Shown piece by piece: positions 18,001 through 26,145 of a stretch of 64,000 bases of DNA. The stretch comes from Sphingomonas sp. QA11 (lineage in GTDB: Bacteria > Pseudomonadota > Alphaproteobacteria > Sphingomonadales > Sphingomonadaceae). The position numbers were made by a program, and so were the translations under genes. The DNA lies in contig NZ_CP098774.1 in assembly GCF_028473665.1 (NCBI RefSeq), positions 4,211,501 to 4,275,500 on the forward strand, given 5' to 3'. Below the pieces are notes generated by a model. It saw only the letters and a program-made list of their open reading frames with translations. It was not told the origin of the DNA and ran no database searches. Each line of letters starts with the position of its first letter. Position 1 is the stretch's first letter.

Positions 18001-18198
18001 GCACCGCACATCGCGGCGATGAGCCTCAAGCGCTACGACAGCACCGCCTATCGCTCAGCGCGGGCGACGATCCCCGGAACCTTGCCCGATCCGTCGCTTG
18101 AAGTGATCGCCGGCCGCATGGTCGGTTTTCTCGAACGACAGGGCTGGCTGTCCGATACCCCCTCCCGCCCGGCGGAACCGATGGCGGCGAGCCGATAG
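15058..18198 (+). CDS. Fatty-acyl-AMP ligase / acyl carrier / thioester reductase fusion
   Basis: A 1046-residue three-part enzyme. Residues ~1-540 are an adenylate-forming domain of the fatty-acyl-AMP ligase type: LLQYTSGSTSTPKGV, WLPQFHDMGLIGF, YGLAEATLAV, GEIHVRGPSITPGYW and WLATGDLGF. A carrier domain follows with AGIDSLRLVQ, Ser572 being the phosphopantetheine site. The C-terminal domain is a reductase of the extended SDR class (TGATGFLGPFLLAELL, GYSQTKWVAE). Together they should activate a fatty acid, load it on the carrier and release it reductively as an aldehyde or alcohol, or alternatively feed lipid assembly. The start is uncertain: ATG 15058 is where homology-like sequence begins. 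The 3' end overlaps the convergent PAP2 gene by about 150 bp. Confidence 0.85.
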   Translation: MGNILSCLDDRARQQGDALLFAFHDGAGHETARYDYAGTAERSKRLAAHLRRHGLKRLQRTILLHPPGIELIVALLACCRLGAIPVVAPVSSPRGWRSPAVRGRIAAILGDCAPAVGLALQSQIAELADDAALGLSLMLLASDGPLEPAPAWCDEPGEIALLQYTSGSTSTPKGVIVTHHNIIANARALLDHAPVGVSWLPQFHDMGLIGFGLFPIVMGGRSHGFAPADFLRRPASWLRLLSTQRATFAAAPNFAYERALAPDSIDEEELADIDLSALRVMINGAEPVRPETCRRFRARFAAQGLHPDALVAAYGLAEATLAVTRGGRGSRTVDAHQIAIGKVESPRAADGPSVELASCGAPLPNLDIIIGTVGDRCHAGEVGEIHVRGPSITPGYWNRPARTAEEWLATGDLGFLWDGELYVTGRARELIIQAGRNFHPHDIEALLGNDPRGIAVQDDDGDVLLLCEPSRSTPPVDAAALADRIAASSGLLIDRVIQLPARSIRRTTSGKLARRRMLEELQAGLLRPVFDHRVTAGTSREARESALDWLRRRVKHAPELAGQSLESAGIDSLRLVQLQLEFQDMVAPDAGEAGDGLDGPQLQQACCGELLELADAFAGGHAARAHSAAARIASGAALGRAAEQERMSSDAAMPLARATPRPSVAGRSEAVLLTGATGFLGPFLLAELLEQSPLPITVLVRAEDRDMARHRVIAALDRAGLTHRAVAAGVAERLTVWPGDLTRPALGLDPVQLQGIAGTRYDIVHNGAMVDYVRTYDALRPANVCGTRSLLDLAARGAPKRFHHVSSTFVFGWTRAGVLRETDCNETMEALDFGYSQTKWVAETLVRRAGAQGLPVAVYRPSLISVGAGLQGDSHDVAARLLAFMIRHGVAVDTPNQVSLLPVDVVARNLVAISQRPIRTTASLHLTADRYYSLTELVRQIERDFGFRFHYLPILPFVARLNALATPDEPVFPLLDFFNRSAPHIAAMSLKRYDSTAYRSARATIPGTLPDPSLEVIAGRMVGFLERQGWLSDTPSRPAEPMAASR

Positions 18199-18737
18199 GC
18201 AATCAGCGCCAGCAAGGCGCCGGCAGCCGCATCGGCGAGGAAATGCTGCTTGGTGAGGCAGACCGCCACCATCTGCAGCGCCGCCATGGCCACCGCCAGC
18301 CACCGCCAGCGCGAGCCGGCATGGCGGAGCCACAAGGCGGTGAGCACCGCATAGCCGACATGCAGCGAGGGCATCAGATTGACCGGCGGGTCGAGCCGCT
18401 CGACAAGGCCGAGAACCCCGCCGCTCTCCGCGGCGCATTGCGCGCGGAGAGCGCTGCCGTCGGTCGGAAAGGCCAGGAAGAGAATACCGGCCATGGCGCT
18501 CAGCACCACGAAGGCTGCAAGGCCGCGGTCGACCAAATATCGCGGCAAGAGAAACGCCAGCGTGAACGGCCACAGCACCCCGACGGCATAGACCCACGCC
18601 ATGGCGGGGATGCAGGGAAGCCGCCAGTCGATGGGCAACGCGGGATTGACGCGGGTCGCAACGGGGCCAAGCGCCTGCACCCCGTAATAACAGGCCACGA
18701 AACAGGTCGCGCCGATCGCGGCCCGCCCCGCCCTCAT
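18048..18737 (-). CDS. PAP2/inositolphosphotransferase-like membrane protein
   Basis: A 229-residue protein with about five to six membrane segments. PAP2-type active-site motifs are visible: MPSLHVGYAVL and KQHFLADAAAGALLA, the second with the catalytic His and Asp. This is the arrangement of Aur1/PAP2 phosphotransferases acting on lipid head groups, so a lipid phosphatase or phosphotransferase in the inner membrane is likely. The last ~50 codons lie antisense to the end of the acyl-AMP ligase gene and follow the domain, so the true C-terminus may be functionally unimportant. Confidence 0.75.
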   Translation of the reverse strand: MRAGRAAIGATCFVACYYGVQALGPVATRVNPALPIDWRLPCIPAMAWVYAVGVLWPFTLAFLLPRYLVDRGLAAFVVLSAMAGILFLAFPTDGSALRAQCAAESGGVLGLVERLDPPVNLMPSLHVGYAVLTALWLRHAGSRWRWLAVAMAALQMVAVCLTKQHFLADAAAGALLALIAYRLAAIGSAGREGVSDSQPCRSRKPTMRPAITSSDGSGKVPGIVARAER

Positions 18738-18952
18738 CGACAGATCATAGGGCGACAGCGTCGCGCTCCAGATCGGGCGCAGTGGCCATTATGACGGGCA
18801 AGGCGAAAAGCGCGACGACAAGCATGAATCCACTCCATCGACGACGAAGCGAGCTTAGCATGCGCCGCGCCGAAAATCGAACTGGAGTGTCCTATACATT
18901 GGGCAGGCCGCGTTTCGGCTGAGTTCAGACAGGCCCGTCCATTTGGCGGGCA

Positions 18953-19228
18953 ATGCCGAAAACCACGCACATCCTGAACGCCGCGTCGAATCTGCTCGGG
19001 ATCACCCTGCTGATCATCGCCGGGCTGCACATCACCGACCAGGCCCAGAAATCCTTCGCCGACGAGATCGCCTGGTTCAGCGCCGTTTGCTTCAGCATGA
19101 GCTGCGGCCTCTCCTACCTGTCAATCCGCGCGACGCCCGAGATCGACCGGTGGGAAGTCTGGGCCGATCGAATCTTCCTCCTCGGGATCGTCACCCTGCT
19201 CGGCGCGGTCCTGGTGCTGGCGCTTTAG
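18953..19228 (+). CDS. Small three-helix membrane protein, unknown function
   Basis: A 91-residue product with three hydrophobic segments (LLGITLLIIAGLHI, WFSAVCFSMSCGLSYL, IFLLGIVTLLGAVLVLAL). The connecting loops include RATPEIDRWEVWADR, giving a well-behaved membrane-protein profile. Its stop overlaps by four bases the end of the convergent uracil-DNA glycosylase gene. No family with known function is recognised. Confidence 0.65.
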   Translation: MPKTTHILNAASNLLGITLLIIAGLHITDQAQKSFADEIAWFSAVCFSMSCGLSYLSIRATPEIDRWEVWADRIFLLGIVTLLGAVLVLAL

Positions 19229-19884
19229 CCGGGCATGAGCTCGAGCGCCCGGGCGAATACCGCGTCGAACATCTCGTCGGTCAGCCGGCCGGTATTCTGG
19301 TTGTAGCGCGAGCAATGATAGCTATCGATCAGGATTCGCCCGTCGGGAACGCGGTGCTGGGCAAGATGCGCGAAGCGGCATTTCGGCAGTTTGCCACCCA
19401 GGATCTTCACCGCAGACTGGTGCGCGATCTGGCCGAGCGCGACGAACACCCGTGCCCTGGGCAATGCGGCAACCTGGCCCTCGAGAAAATCGCGGCACGT
19501 ACGGATCTCCTCCGGCACCGGCCTGTTCTGCGGCGGCAGGCATTTGACCGCGTTCAGGATCATCACGCCGTCCAACTTCAGTGAATCCTCCGGCGTCCCT
19601 TCATAATCGCCGCTGGCGAGCCCGTGCGCGGCGAGCGTCCTGAACAGCAGCGTGCCCGACCCGTCGCCGGTGAAGGGCCGGCCGGTGCGGTTGGCGCCCT
19701 GCCTGCCCGGCGCCAGCCCGACGATCACCAGCCAGGCGTCGGGATCGCCCCAGGCAGGCACCGGCGCGTTCCACCAGCCGGGCTGCTCAGTCCGAAGGGT
19801 TTCGCGAAAAGTGGCGAGACGTGGACAGCGCGGGCAATCGCGCGGCGGCTCGGTATCGGGGATCGGGCTTGGGGAGAAGATCAT
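19225..19884 (-). CDS. Uracil-DNA glycosylase, family 5 (UdgB) type
   Basis: Removes uracil and related damage from DNA. The 219-residue protein carries GLAPGRQGANRTGRPFTGD and the C-terminal HCSRYNQNTGRLT motif typical of Fe-S family 4/5 glycosylases. Four cluster cysteines are visible: two in DCPRCPRL, one in NAVKCLPPQN and one in RTCRDF. Family 5 is favoured over family 4 by the motif spelling. It is divergent from folK with only nine bases between the starts, so the two share a promoter region within their own coding ends. Confidence 0.9.
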   Translation of the reverse strand: MIFSPSPIPDTEPPRDCPRCPRLATFRETLRTEQPGWWNAPVPAWGDPDAWLVIVGLAPGRQGANRTGRPFTGDGSGTLLFRTLAAHGLASGDYEGTPEDSLKLDGVMILNAVKCLPPQNRPVPEEIRTCRDFLEGQVAALPRARVFVALGQIAHQSAVKILGGKLPKCRFAHLAQHRVPDGRILIDSYHCSRYNQNTGRLTDEMFDAVFARALELMPG

Positions 19885-19893
19885 GCCGCGCTA

Positions 19894-20391
19894 GTGCACG
19901 TCCCGGTGCCAGTAACAAGATATGCCATCGCGATCGGATCGAACCGCCCCGGGCGCCACGGCCCCCCCGAGGCGATGGTGCGCGCGGCGATCGCGGCGCT
20001 TGGGCCGGTCGTCGCGGTATCGCGATTCTTCGCCACCGCCCCGGTCGGCCCGTCGTCGCGTCGCTTCGTCAATGCCACGCTGATCCTCGATTCGGCCGAA
20101 TCACCCCGCGCCCTGCTCGACCGGCTCAAGCGCATCGAGCGGGATTTCGGGCGCCGGCCCGGGCGCCGCTGGGGTGCCCGGGTAATCGATCTCGACATCG
20201 TCCTCTGGTCGGGCGGCGTGTGGACCGATTCGGCGCTGACGGTACCGCACCGCGCCTTCCGCGCACGCCGCTTCGTGCTCGATCCGATGGCGACGCTGGT
20301 GCCTGCCTGGCGCGATCCGGTCACCGGTCTGACGGTTCGTCAGCTCCTGGCACGCGCACGCGCGGTTGACCGGCGCCCGCGTCGCTCGTAA
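19894..20391 (+). CDS. folK: 6-hydroxymethyl-dihydropterin pyrophosphokinase
   Basis: Transfers pyrophosphate from ATP to 6-hydroxymethyl-7,8-dihydropterin in folate synthesis. Motifs are YAIAIGSNRPGR, FFATAPVGPSSRRFVNATL and the RWGARVIDLDIVLW signature with paired Asp residues. The 165-residue size from GTG 19894 matches the family; GTG 19906 is an alternative. It stands alone here, followed by tRNA-Lys, rather than beside folB/folP. Confidence 0.93.
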   Translation: MHVPVPVTRYAIAIGSNRPGRHGPPEAMVRAAIAALGPVVAVSRFFATAPVGPSSRRFVNATLILDSAESPRALLDRLKRIERDFGRRPGRRWGARVIDLDIVLWSGGVWTDSALTVPHRAFRARRFVLDPMATLVPAWRDPVTGLTVRQLLARARAVDRRPRRS

Positions 20392-20407
20392 CGCGCGTCC
20401 CTGGTCG

Positions 20408-20483
<76 letters not shown>

Positions 20484-20487
20484 CATC

Positions 20488-21174
20488 CTAACAAGCATCG
20501 GCGCTGAACGTGTCTGATCGCTCCTTCAGGCTCCGGATCAGCCCTGCCAGCGGCTCGGCCGGTTCCTCCGCGATCCAATAGGCGCGCACCGGGAACAACG
20601 CGCCCGGCGCGTCGACCGGCCGCACCACGATCCCGTCGCCGACATGGTCTTCATGGCTGCCGCTGATCAGCGCGACGCCGGCACCCTGCGCGACGCGGTC
20701 GAGGATTTTCGGGGGGCCGAGATCGATGATCGTCGCGTTGAGCGCCGACCCGGGCGGCAGGATGCGCCGCGCGAGAAAGCGGTGCATGTCGCCGCCGAAC
20801 TGCTGCTGCGACGTCAGGAAGAGTTCGTCGCGAAGCTCGGACGGCTCGACCCCCGCCGACGCGGCCAGCCTGTGCCCCGCCGCCATCGCGACCAGCACGC
20901 GGTCCTGCCACAGCCCGATCGACTGAGTCCCTGGCTCGGGCCCGCCGGGCAGCACGGCCAGCGACAGGTCGCCGCCGCGTAGCGCGGGCAGGAGGGCGCC
21001 GCGCGGCATCTCGTGCACGCCGATATCGATGTCGGGACAGCGCCGCGAGAACAGGAGCAATTCGTCCGCCAGCCGGTCGCGGCAAATCGAGGCGAAGCAA
21101 CCTACCGCAAGACTTTGCAACGATTCCGGGCCCTTGGGTGCAGTGGAGCCGGATGCGGCGGATACGCTTTCCAT
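20488..21174 (-). CDS. LysR substrate-binding domain protein without HTH
   Basis: A 228-residue product matching only the periplasmic-binding-like effector domain of LysR regulators. SLAVGCFASICRDRLADELL opens the domain, followed by PDIDIGVHEMPRGALLPALRGGDLSLAVLP and a second lobe ending in RSYWIAEE-like sequence. The usual N-terminal winged helix is absent: from ATG 21174 only about 20 linker residues precede the domain, and the 53 upstream codons of the open frame are not HTH-like. It may act as a ligand-binding partner or be a fossil. It is divergent from the hybrid kinase gene. Confidence 0.75.
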   Translation of the reverse strand: MESVSAASGSTAPKGPESLQSLAVGCFASICRDRLADELLLFSRRCPDIDIGVHEMPRGALLPALRGGDLSLAVLPGGPEPGTQSIGLWQDRVLVAMAAGHRLAASAGVEPSELRDELFLTSQQQFGGDMHRFLARRILPPGSALNATIIDLGPPKILDRVAQGAGVALISGSHEDHVGDGIVVRPVDAPGALFPVRAYWIAEEPAEPLAGLIRSLKERSDTFSADAC

Positions 21175-21335
21175 GCTATTAATCCTGCGCGATCCGGCGG
21201 CCGGGTGGCCACGGCTTGCGACGAAAGCGACGAAGCTGCGACGAACGCTACGCGGCCAGCGACCGGGCCGCGACCGCGCCCTTCTGCAAGCCACCGAAGT
21301 GGCGCTATCATGCGGCGCAGAGGGGCAGAGCAACC

Positions 21336-24300
21336 ATGCAGGACCGACACGGCGTCGACGCCAATCCCGAATCCGATTCGGCGGGCAGCGCGGCGCCCGA
21401 CGCGCTCGGCGGGCATCGTACCGTCGCCGAGCTGCGCGAGAGCGAAGAACAATTCCGCATGCTCGCGGAGAACCTGCCCGGCCTGTGCTGGGTCGGCGAC
21501 GAGAATGGCGTGCTGCGCTGGGCGAATCGCCAATGGCACGAGATGTTCGGCGGCACGAGCGCCGAGCAGGGCGATCCGAGCGGGATCTGCCATCCCGACG
21601 ACCTGCCGCTCGCGCTCGAGACCTGGAAACGATCCTGGGACGAGGGGGAGACCTCGACCCTGCTGCTGCGGATGCGCTGCCCCGACGGGAGCTATCGCCC
21701 CTATCTCAGCAAGGCAGTCCCGATCCGCGATGCCGATGGAACGGTCGTGCGCTGGTGCGGCGTGCAGATCGATTTCAGCGACAAACAGGCGCACGACCGG
21801 CGCCAGGCCGTGCTGCGCACCTTTCACGACCAGTCGCGCGACTTGGCCGACACCGATGCGATCCTGATCATGCTGTCGCGCGTCCTCGCCGAACATCTCG
21901 GCGTCGCGCGCATGCTCTATGGCGAGATCGGGGACATCGGAGCCGACCCACCCGACATCTTCCACGCCGCCGGTGGCGTGCGCCAGCACGACGCCGCCAG
22001 GCTTCTGGCGCTGGGCGAGGCCCTTGCCGGCCTCGCCGGACGGCATAACGTAAGCGAAAGCCGGGTGGTGGAGGACAATCACGGCCCCGGCCGAGATCCC
22101 GCCGATCCGGTACGGCGCGTCGCCGAACTGATCGGGGTGCGTTCGAGCATCAACGTCCCCATCGTCAAGGAAGGCAGGCCGGTCGCCATGCTGGCAGTAC
22201 TCGACACCCTGCCGCGCATCTGGACTCGCGACGAGATCGAGCTGTGCGAGGAACTGGCCGAGCGAGTCTGGGCAACGCTTGCCCGCGCCCGCGCCGAGAC
22301 GGCCCTGCAGGAACGCGAGCGCAACCAGGCCTTCCTGCTCGCCTGGAGCGACAAGGTGCGCGGCGAGGCCTCGCCCGACGCGATCATGGCGACCACGCTC
22401 GAATGGCTGGGCAGGCATCTCGGCGCCACCCGCACCACTTATGCCGAAGGCGATGCGGCAGGCCGGATGGTCACCGTGACAGGCGAATGGCGCGACGGCG
22501 TCGCCAGCCTCCACGGCAACAGCTTCCTGCTGGAAAGCATCGGCGCGGCGGCCGATCGCGAATGGAACGCCGGCGAGATCATCCGGTACGAGGACGTCGA
22601 GGCCGATCCCCGGCTCGAACCCCGGGCGGTTGCGCGCTACCTGGATGCCGACATCCGGGCCTTTGTCACCGCGCCGATGGTTCAGGGCGATCGGCTCCAC
22701 TCAGCCCTGTCAGTCCACCACCATGAGGCGCGCCGCTGGCATGTCGGCGAGATCCAGCTCATGCGCGACATCGCCGAGCGTACCTGGGTCGCGCTTGAGC
22801 GCGCTCATGCACAGGCGGCGCTGCAGGAACGCGAACGCAACCAGGCCTTCCTGCTCGCCTGGAACGACCGTATTCGCCAGCAGGCGACCGCGCGCGACAT
22901 CCTGGCGCAGACGCTGGCCGCGCTCGGCGAGCATCTCGGCGCGATGCGCACCAACTTCGCCGAGAGCGAGGATAACGGGATCACGCTCTGCATCCTGCAG
23001 GAATGGACGACTGGCCGGCCAAGCATCGTCAACCAGCGCTACGCCTCGGCGGCGCTCGGCACGAGGCTGGCCGCCGCCCACATGGACGGGCAGCCGGTGC
23101 GCGTCGACGATGTCGCCACCGATCCCCGTTTCGACGAGCGCAATCGCCCCTTGTTCGAATCCCTCGGCATCGGCGCGGTGCTAACCCTGCCGATGATGCG
23201 CGGCGGGAAGATCGTCGCCGTGCTCTCGGTCCAGCACGGCAGCCCGCGGCGGTGGACCGACAGCGAGGTCGATCTGGTCCGCGATCTCGCCGACCGAACG
23301 CTCGCGGTGCTCGAACGCGCCCATTCGGAGGAGCGGCTTGCCGAAAGCGAGGCGCAACTCTCCGCCTTCCTGGAGAATGCACCGGTCGCGATGCATCTGA
23401 AGAACGGGGACGGACGCTATGTCCGGGTCAATCCCGAATTCGCCAAGACGCTGGGTCGCATGCCGGAGGATCTGCACGGCGCGCATTCCGACGAGATCTT
23501 CCCGCCGGCGATCGCCGCCGAGCTCGCCCGGCTTGAAGAGCTCGGACGGGACGGACAGGTCGCCAGCGCCGAGATCGCCCTTGAGGGCATGGGGGAGAAT
23601 GGAGACCGGGCCGCCAATGGCGACCGCCACGTGCTCTCCATGGTCTTCCCGATCACCGGCGCTGGCGTCGCCCGGACCGGCGGCTTCACCCTCGACCTGA
23701 CCGAGCGCAAGCGCGCCGAGGCAGCGCTCGCCCGATCGCGCGAGGCGCTCTACCAGACCGAGAAGCTGTCGGCGCTCGGCTCGCTGCTCGCCGGGGTCAG
23801 CCACGAGCTCAACAACCCGTTGTCGATCGTCGTCGCCCAGGCAGTGATGATGGAACGCCAGTCGCGCGGCAGCGAGCTGGCCGAGCGCGCGCAGAAGATC
23901 CGCCGCGCCGCCGATCGCTGCGCGCGGATCGTCCAGACCTTCCTCGCCATGGCACGACAGAAGCGGCCGGAGCGCGAGCCGGTCGATCTCAACGCGGTGG
24001 CCAACGCCGCCTACGACCTGGCCGAATATGGCCTGAGGAACGACGGCATCGCCGCGACCCGCGATCTTGCCCCGGCGCTGCCCGGCATCTCGGCCGATTC
24101 GGACCAGCTCCACCAGATCATCATCAACCTGATCGTCAACGCCCAGCAGGCATTGGTCGAGGCGCGCGTGCCCGACCGCGCGTTGACGGTCCGCACCGCG
24201 ATCGGCGACGATCCGGGCACCGTCATCCTCGAGGTCGCCGACAACGGCCCCGGCATTCCCGAAGAGGCGCGGCGCCGGATCTTCGAACCCTTCTTCACCA

Positions 24301-24854
24301 CCAAGCCACAGGGCCAGGGCACCGGCGTCGGCCTGTCCTTCTCCCAAGGCCTGGCCGAGGCCCATGGCGGCCGGCTTGACCTGGTGCCGGCCGCGCGCGG
24401 TGCCTGTTTCCGCCTGACGCTCCCGATCGACGCCGGCCCCGTGCTGCCGCCCGCCGCGGCCGAGCCCTTGCCGCAGGTCGAGGCGCCGGTGCGCAAGGCG
24501 CTGGTCGTCGACGACGAGCAGGAAATCGCCGAATCGCTCGCCGACTTCCTCTCCATCGAGGGGTTCGTCTGCGATATCGCGGTCGGCGGCGGCGCCGCGC
24601 AGGAGAAACTGGCACAGGGCCAGTACGACCTCGTCGTCAGCGACCTGCGCATGCCCGGGATCGACGGCCCGCATCTCCATGCCTGGATCGCGGCGGAGAG
24701 GCCCGACCTGCTCGACCGGGTCGCCTTCGCCACCGGCGACACGCTGGGCGTCTCGGCGGCGCGCTTCCTCGAGGAGGTGAAGCGCCCGGTCCTCGAAAAG
24801 CCCTTCACGCCCGACGCGGTACACCGATTCCTCAAGCAGATGGATCTCGCATGA
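21336..24854 (+). CDS. PAS-GAF(x3)-PAS hybrid histidine kinase with receiver
   Basis: A 1172-residue soluble sensor kinase. In order: a PAS domain (residues ~30-150, SEEQFRMLAENLPGLCWVGD), three GAF-type domains, a second PAS (~665-800), HisKA with phospho-acceptor His823 in AGVSHELNNPLS, HATPase with DNGPGIP and GTGVGLSFSQ, and a C-terminal receiver with Asp1103 in VVSDLRMPGIDG. The second and third GAF units share the linker QERERNQAFLLAW and look duplicated. No membrane segments are seen, so it is cytosolic. The ATG at 21336 follows AGGGG. Its stop overlaps the next gene by ATGA, which makes the LytTR regulator its likely partner. Confidence 0.9.
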   Translation: MQDRHGVDANPESDSAGSAAPDALGGHRTVAELRESEEQFRMLAENLPGLCWVGDENGVLRWANRQWHEMFGGTSAEQGDPSGICHPDDLPLALETWKRSWDEGETSTLLLRMRCPDGSYRPYLSKAVPIRDADGTVVRWCGVQIDFSDKQAHDRRQAVLRTFHDQSRDLADTDAILIMLSRVLAEHLGVARMLYGEIGDIGADPPDIFHAAGGVRQHDAARLLALGEALAGLAGRHNVSESRVVEDNHGPGRDPADPVRRVAELIGVRSSINVPIVKEGRPVAMLAVLDTLPRIWTRDEIELCEELAERVWATLARARAETALQERERNQAFLLAWSDKVRGEASPDAIMATTLEWLGRHLGATRTTYAEGDAAGRMVTVTGEWRDGVASLHGNSFLLESIGAAADREWNAGEIIRYEDVEADPRLEPRAVARYLDADIRAFVTAPMVQGDRLHSALSVHHHEARRWHVGEIQLMRDIAERTWVALERAHAQAALQERERNQAFLLAWNDRIRQQATARDILAQTLAALGEHLGAMRTNFAESEDNGITLCILQEWTTGRPSIVNQRYASAALGTRLAAAHMDGQPVRVDDVATDPRFDERNRPLFESLGIGAVLTLPMMRGGKIVAVLSVQHGSPRRWTDSEVDLVRDLADRTLAVLERAHSEERLAESEAQLSAFLENAPVAMHLKNGDGRYVRVNPEFAKTLGRMPEDLHGAHSDEIFPPAIAAELARLEELGRDGQVASAEIALEGMGENGDRAANGDRHVLSMVFPITGAGVARTGGFTLDLTERKRAEAALARSREALYQTEKLSALGSLLAGVSHELNNPLSIVVAQAVMMERQSRGSELAERAQKIRRAADRCARIVQTFLAMARQKRPEREPVDLNAVANAAYDLAEYGLRNDGIAATRDLAPALPGISADSDQLHQIIINLIVNAQQALVEARVPDRALTVRTAIGDDPGTVILEVADNGPGIPEEARRRIFEPFFTTKPQGQGTGVGLSFSQGLAEAHGGRLDLVPAARGACFRLTLPIDAGPVLPPAAAEPLPQVEAPVRKALVVDDEQEIAESLADFLSIEGFVCDIAVGGGAAQEKLAQGQYDLVVSDLRMPGIDGPHLHAWIAAERPDLLDRVAFATGDTLGVSAARFLEEVKRPVLEKPFTPDAVHRFLKQMDLA

Positions 24855-25684
24855 CCTCCTCCGCCAATCCACGCCCCATCAATCCGCATCCCGCCAGTCC
24901 GCACGCCGCCAATCCGCACAGTGTCCCCCACATTGTCGTGGTCGATGACGAGGAAGACCTGCGCGAGCCGGTCGCCGCCTATCTGCGCGAGCAGGGCATG
25001 GATGTCGACGAAGCCGGCGGTGGCGCCGATCTCGACATCATCCTCGGGCGCGGCATGCCGACGCTCGTCGTGCTCGACGTGACCATGCCCGAGGAGGACG
25101 GCTTCAGCATTGCCCGCCGGCTGCGCGCGCTGAACCCGACCATCGGCATCGTCATGCTCACCGCGCGCCGCGACGTGATCGACCGGGTCGTCGGGCTCGA
25201 ACTGGGCGCCGACGACTATATCATGAAGCCGTTCGAGCCGCGCGAACTGCTCGCCCGCATCCGCTCGGTGCTGCGCCGCCTGGGCGCCACGGCGCCGTCA
25301 GGAACCGCCGACGAGACGACGGGCGACGCTGAAACCGCCCCGCCCCTGCGCAGCACCTATCAGGAAGAATTCTGGATCCCCACCTCGCGCGGCGAGATCC
25401 GCGTGCCGGTCGATACGATCGAATGGATCGAGGCGGCCAAGGATTACGCGCTGCTCCACACGCCGGAACGAAGCCATATGATCCGGATCACCATGGCAGC
25501 GCTCGAACAGGGGCTCGATCCAGCGCACATGATCAGGGTGCATCGCTCCGCCTTTGTCAGGCCCGAATCGGTCCTGCGAATCAGCGCGATCGGGCGGCAC
25601 ATGGTGCTTGAGCTGAAGTCAGGCGCGGTCGTCCGCGTCGGCCCGCGCCACTGGGGCGAGGTGCGGCACCGCCTCAAGGCTTAG
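24851..25684 (+). CDS. LytTR-family response regulator
   Basis: A 277-residue regulator with a receiver domain (Asp76 in VVLDVTMPEEDGF, Lys in DDYIMKPFEP) and a C-terminal LytTR DNA-binding domain (IEWIEAAKDYALLHT, IRVHRSAFVRPESV). A proline-rich leader of about 25 residues precedes the receiver. It is coupled by ATGA overlap to the hybrid kinase, so the phosphorelay probably ends here. LytTR outputs usually bind direct repeats; no candidate target was identified in the window. Confidence 0.92.
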   Translation: MTSSANPRPINPHPASPHAANPHSVPHIVVVDDEEDLREPVAAYLREQGMDVDEAGGGADLDIILGRGMPTLVVLDVTMPEEDGFSIARRLRALNPTIGIVMLTARRDVIDRVVGLELGADDYIMKPFEPRELLARIRSVLRRLGATAPSGTADETTGDAETAPPLRSTYQEEFWIPTSRGEIRVPVDTIEWIEAAKDYALLHTPERSHMIRITMAALEQGLDPAHMIRVHRSAFVRPESVLRISAIGRHMVLELKSGAVVRVGPRHWGEVRHRLKA

Positions 25685-25925
25685 ACCGGAGGTTTCGCCG
25701 CACCGCAGCAGATTCGTCGCGCTCCTGTCGCAGCGCGACGGACAGCGCGGGACGAATGAGTCACAAGACTCCGTGTACCGTCACTCCAAAAGCCCCCCCG
25801 GCGACGGCGGTACGCCCGGCCCGTCTTTGCCCCTCACTGACGGGCCGGTATCGACCATCCGGACCTCGTGTCCGGATGGCCGATGTGCACCGATCCCGTC
25901 CCCTTGGGTGCCAGAGGAGAAACCC

Positions 25926-26003
25926 GTGAAGCGGATCGTCCCGCTGGTTCTGGCCAGCTTTCCCCTCGTCATCATGATCGGACTGTGGAGCGGCGGCATC
26001 TGA
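25926..26003 (+). CDS. Putative 25-residue membrane peptide
   Basis: A very short frame, GTG 25926 to TGA, encoding a product of the form (M)KRIVPLVLASFPLVIMIG with a WSGGI end: two basic residues, one hydrophobic span and a short polar tail. AGAGGAGA at 25913-25920 sits five bases before the start, one of the best ribosome binding sites in the region. It lies between the LytTR regulator and the sugar operon. It may be a real small membrane protein; homologues would decide. Confidence 0.45.
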   Translation: MKRIVPLVLASFPLVIMIGLWSGGI

Positions 26004-26145
26004 CGGCGCGCCGAGTCGTCCAGCGCGGCCAATGGCTGTTCTTGCGGCTTGCATCGCCGCGCCTCCCGGTCAATCATATAGGATGGGAGCGCACCACATG
26101 GTGCGGCAACGGCATAAGTCCGTGGCTCCCGACAGGAGGGGTCCG

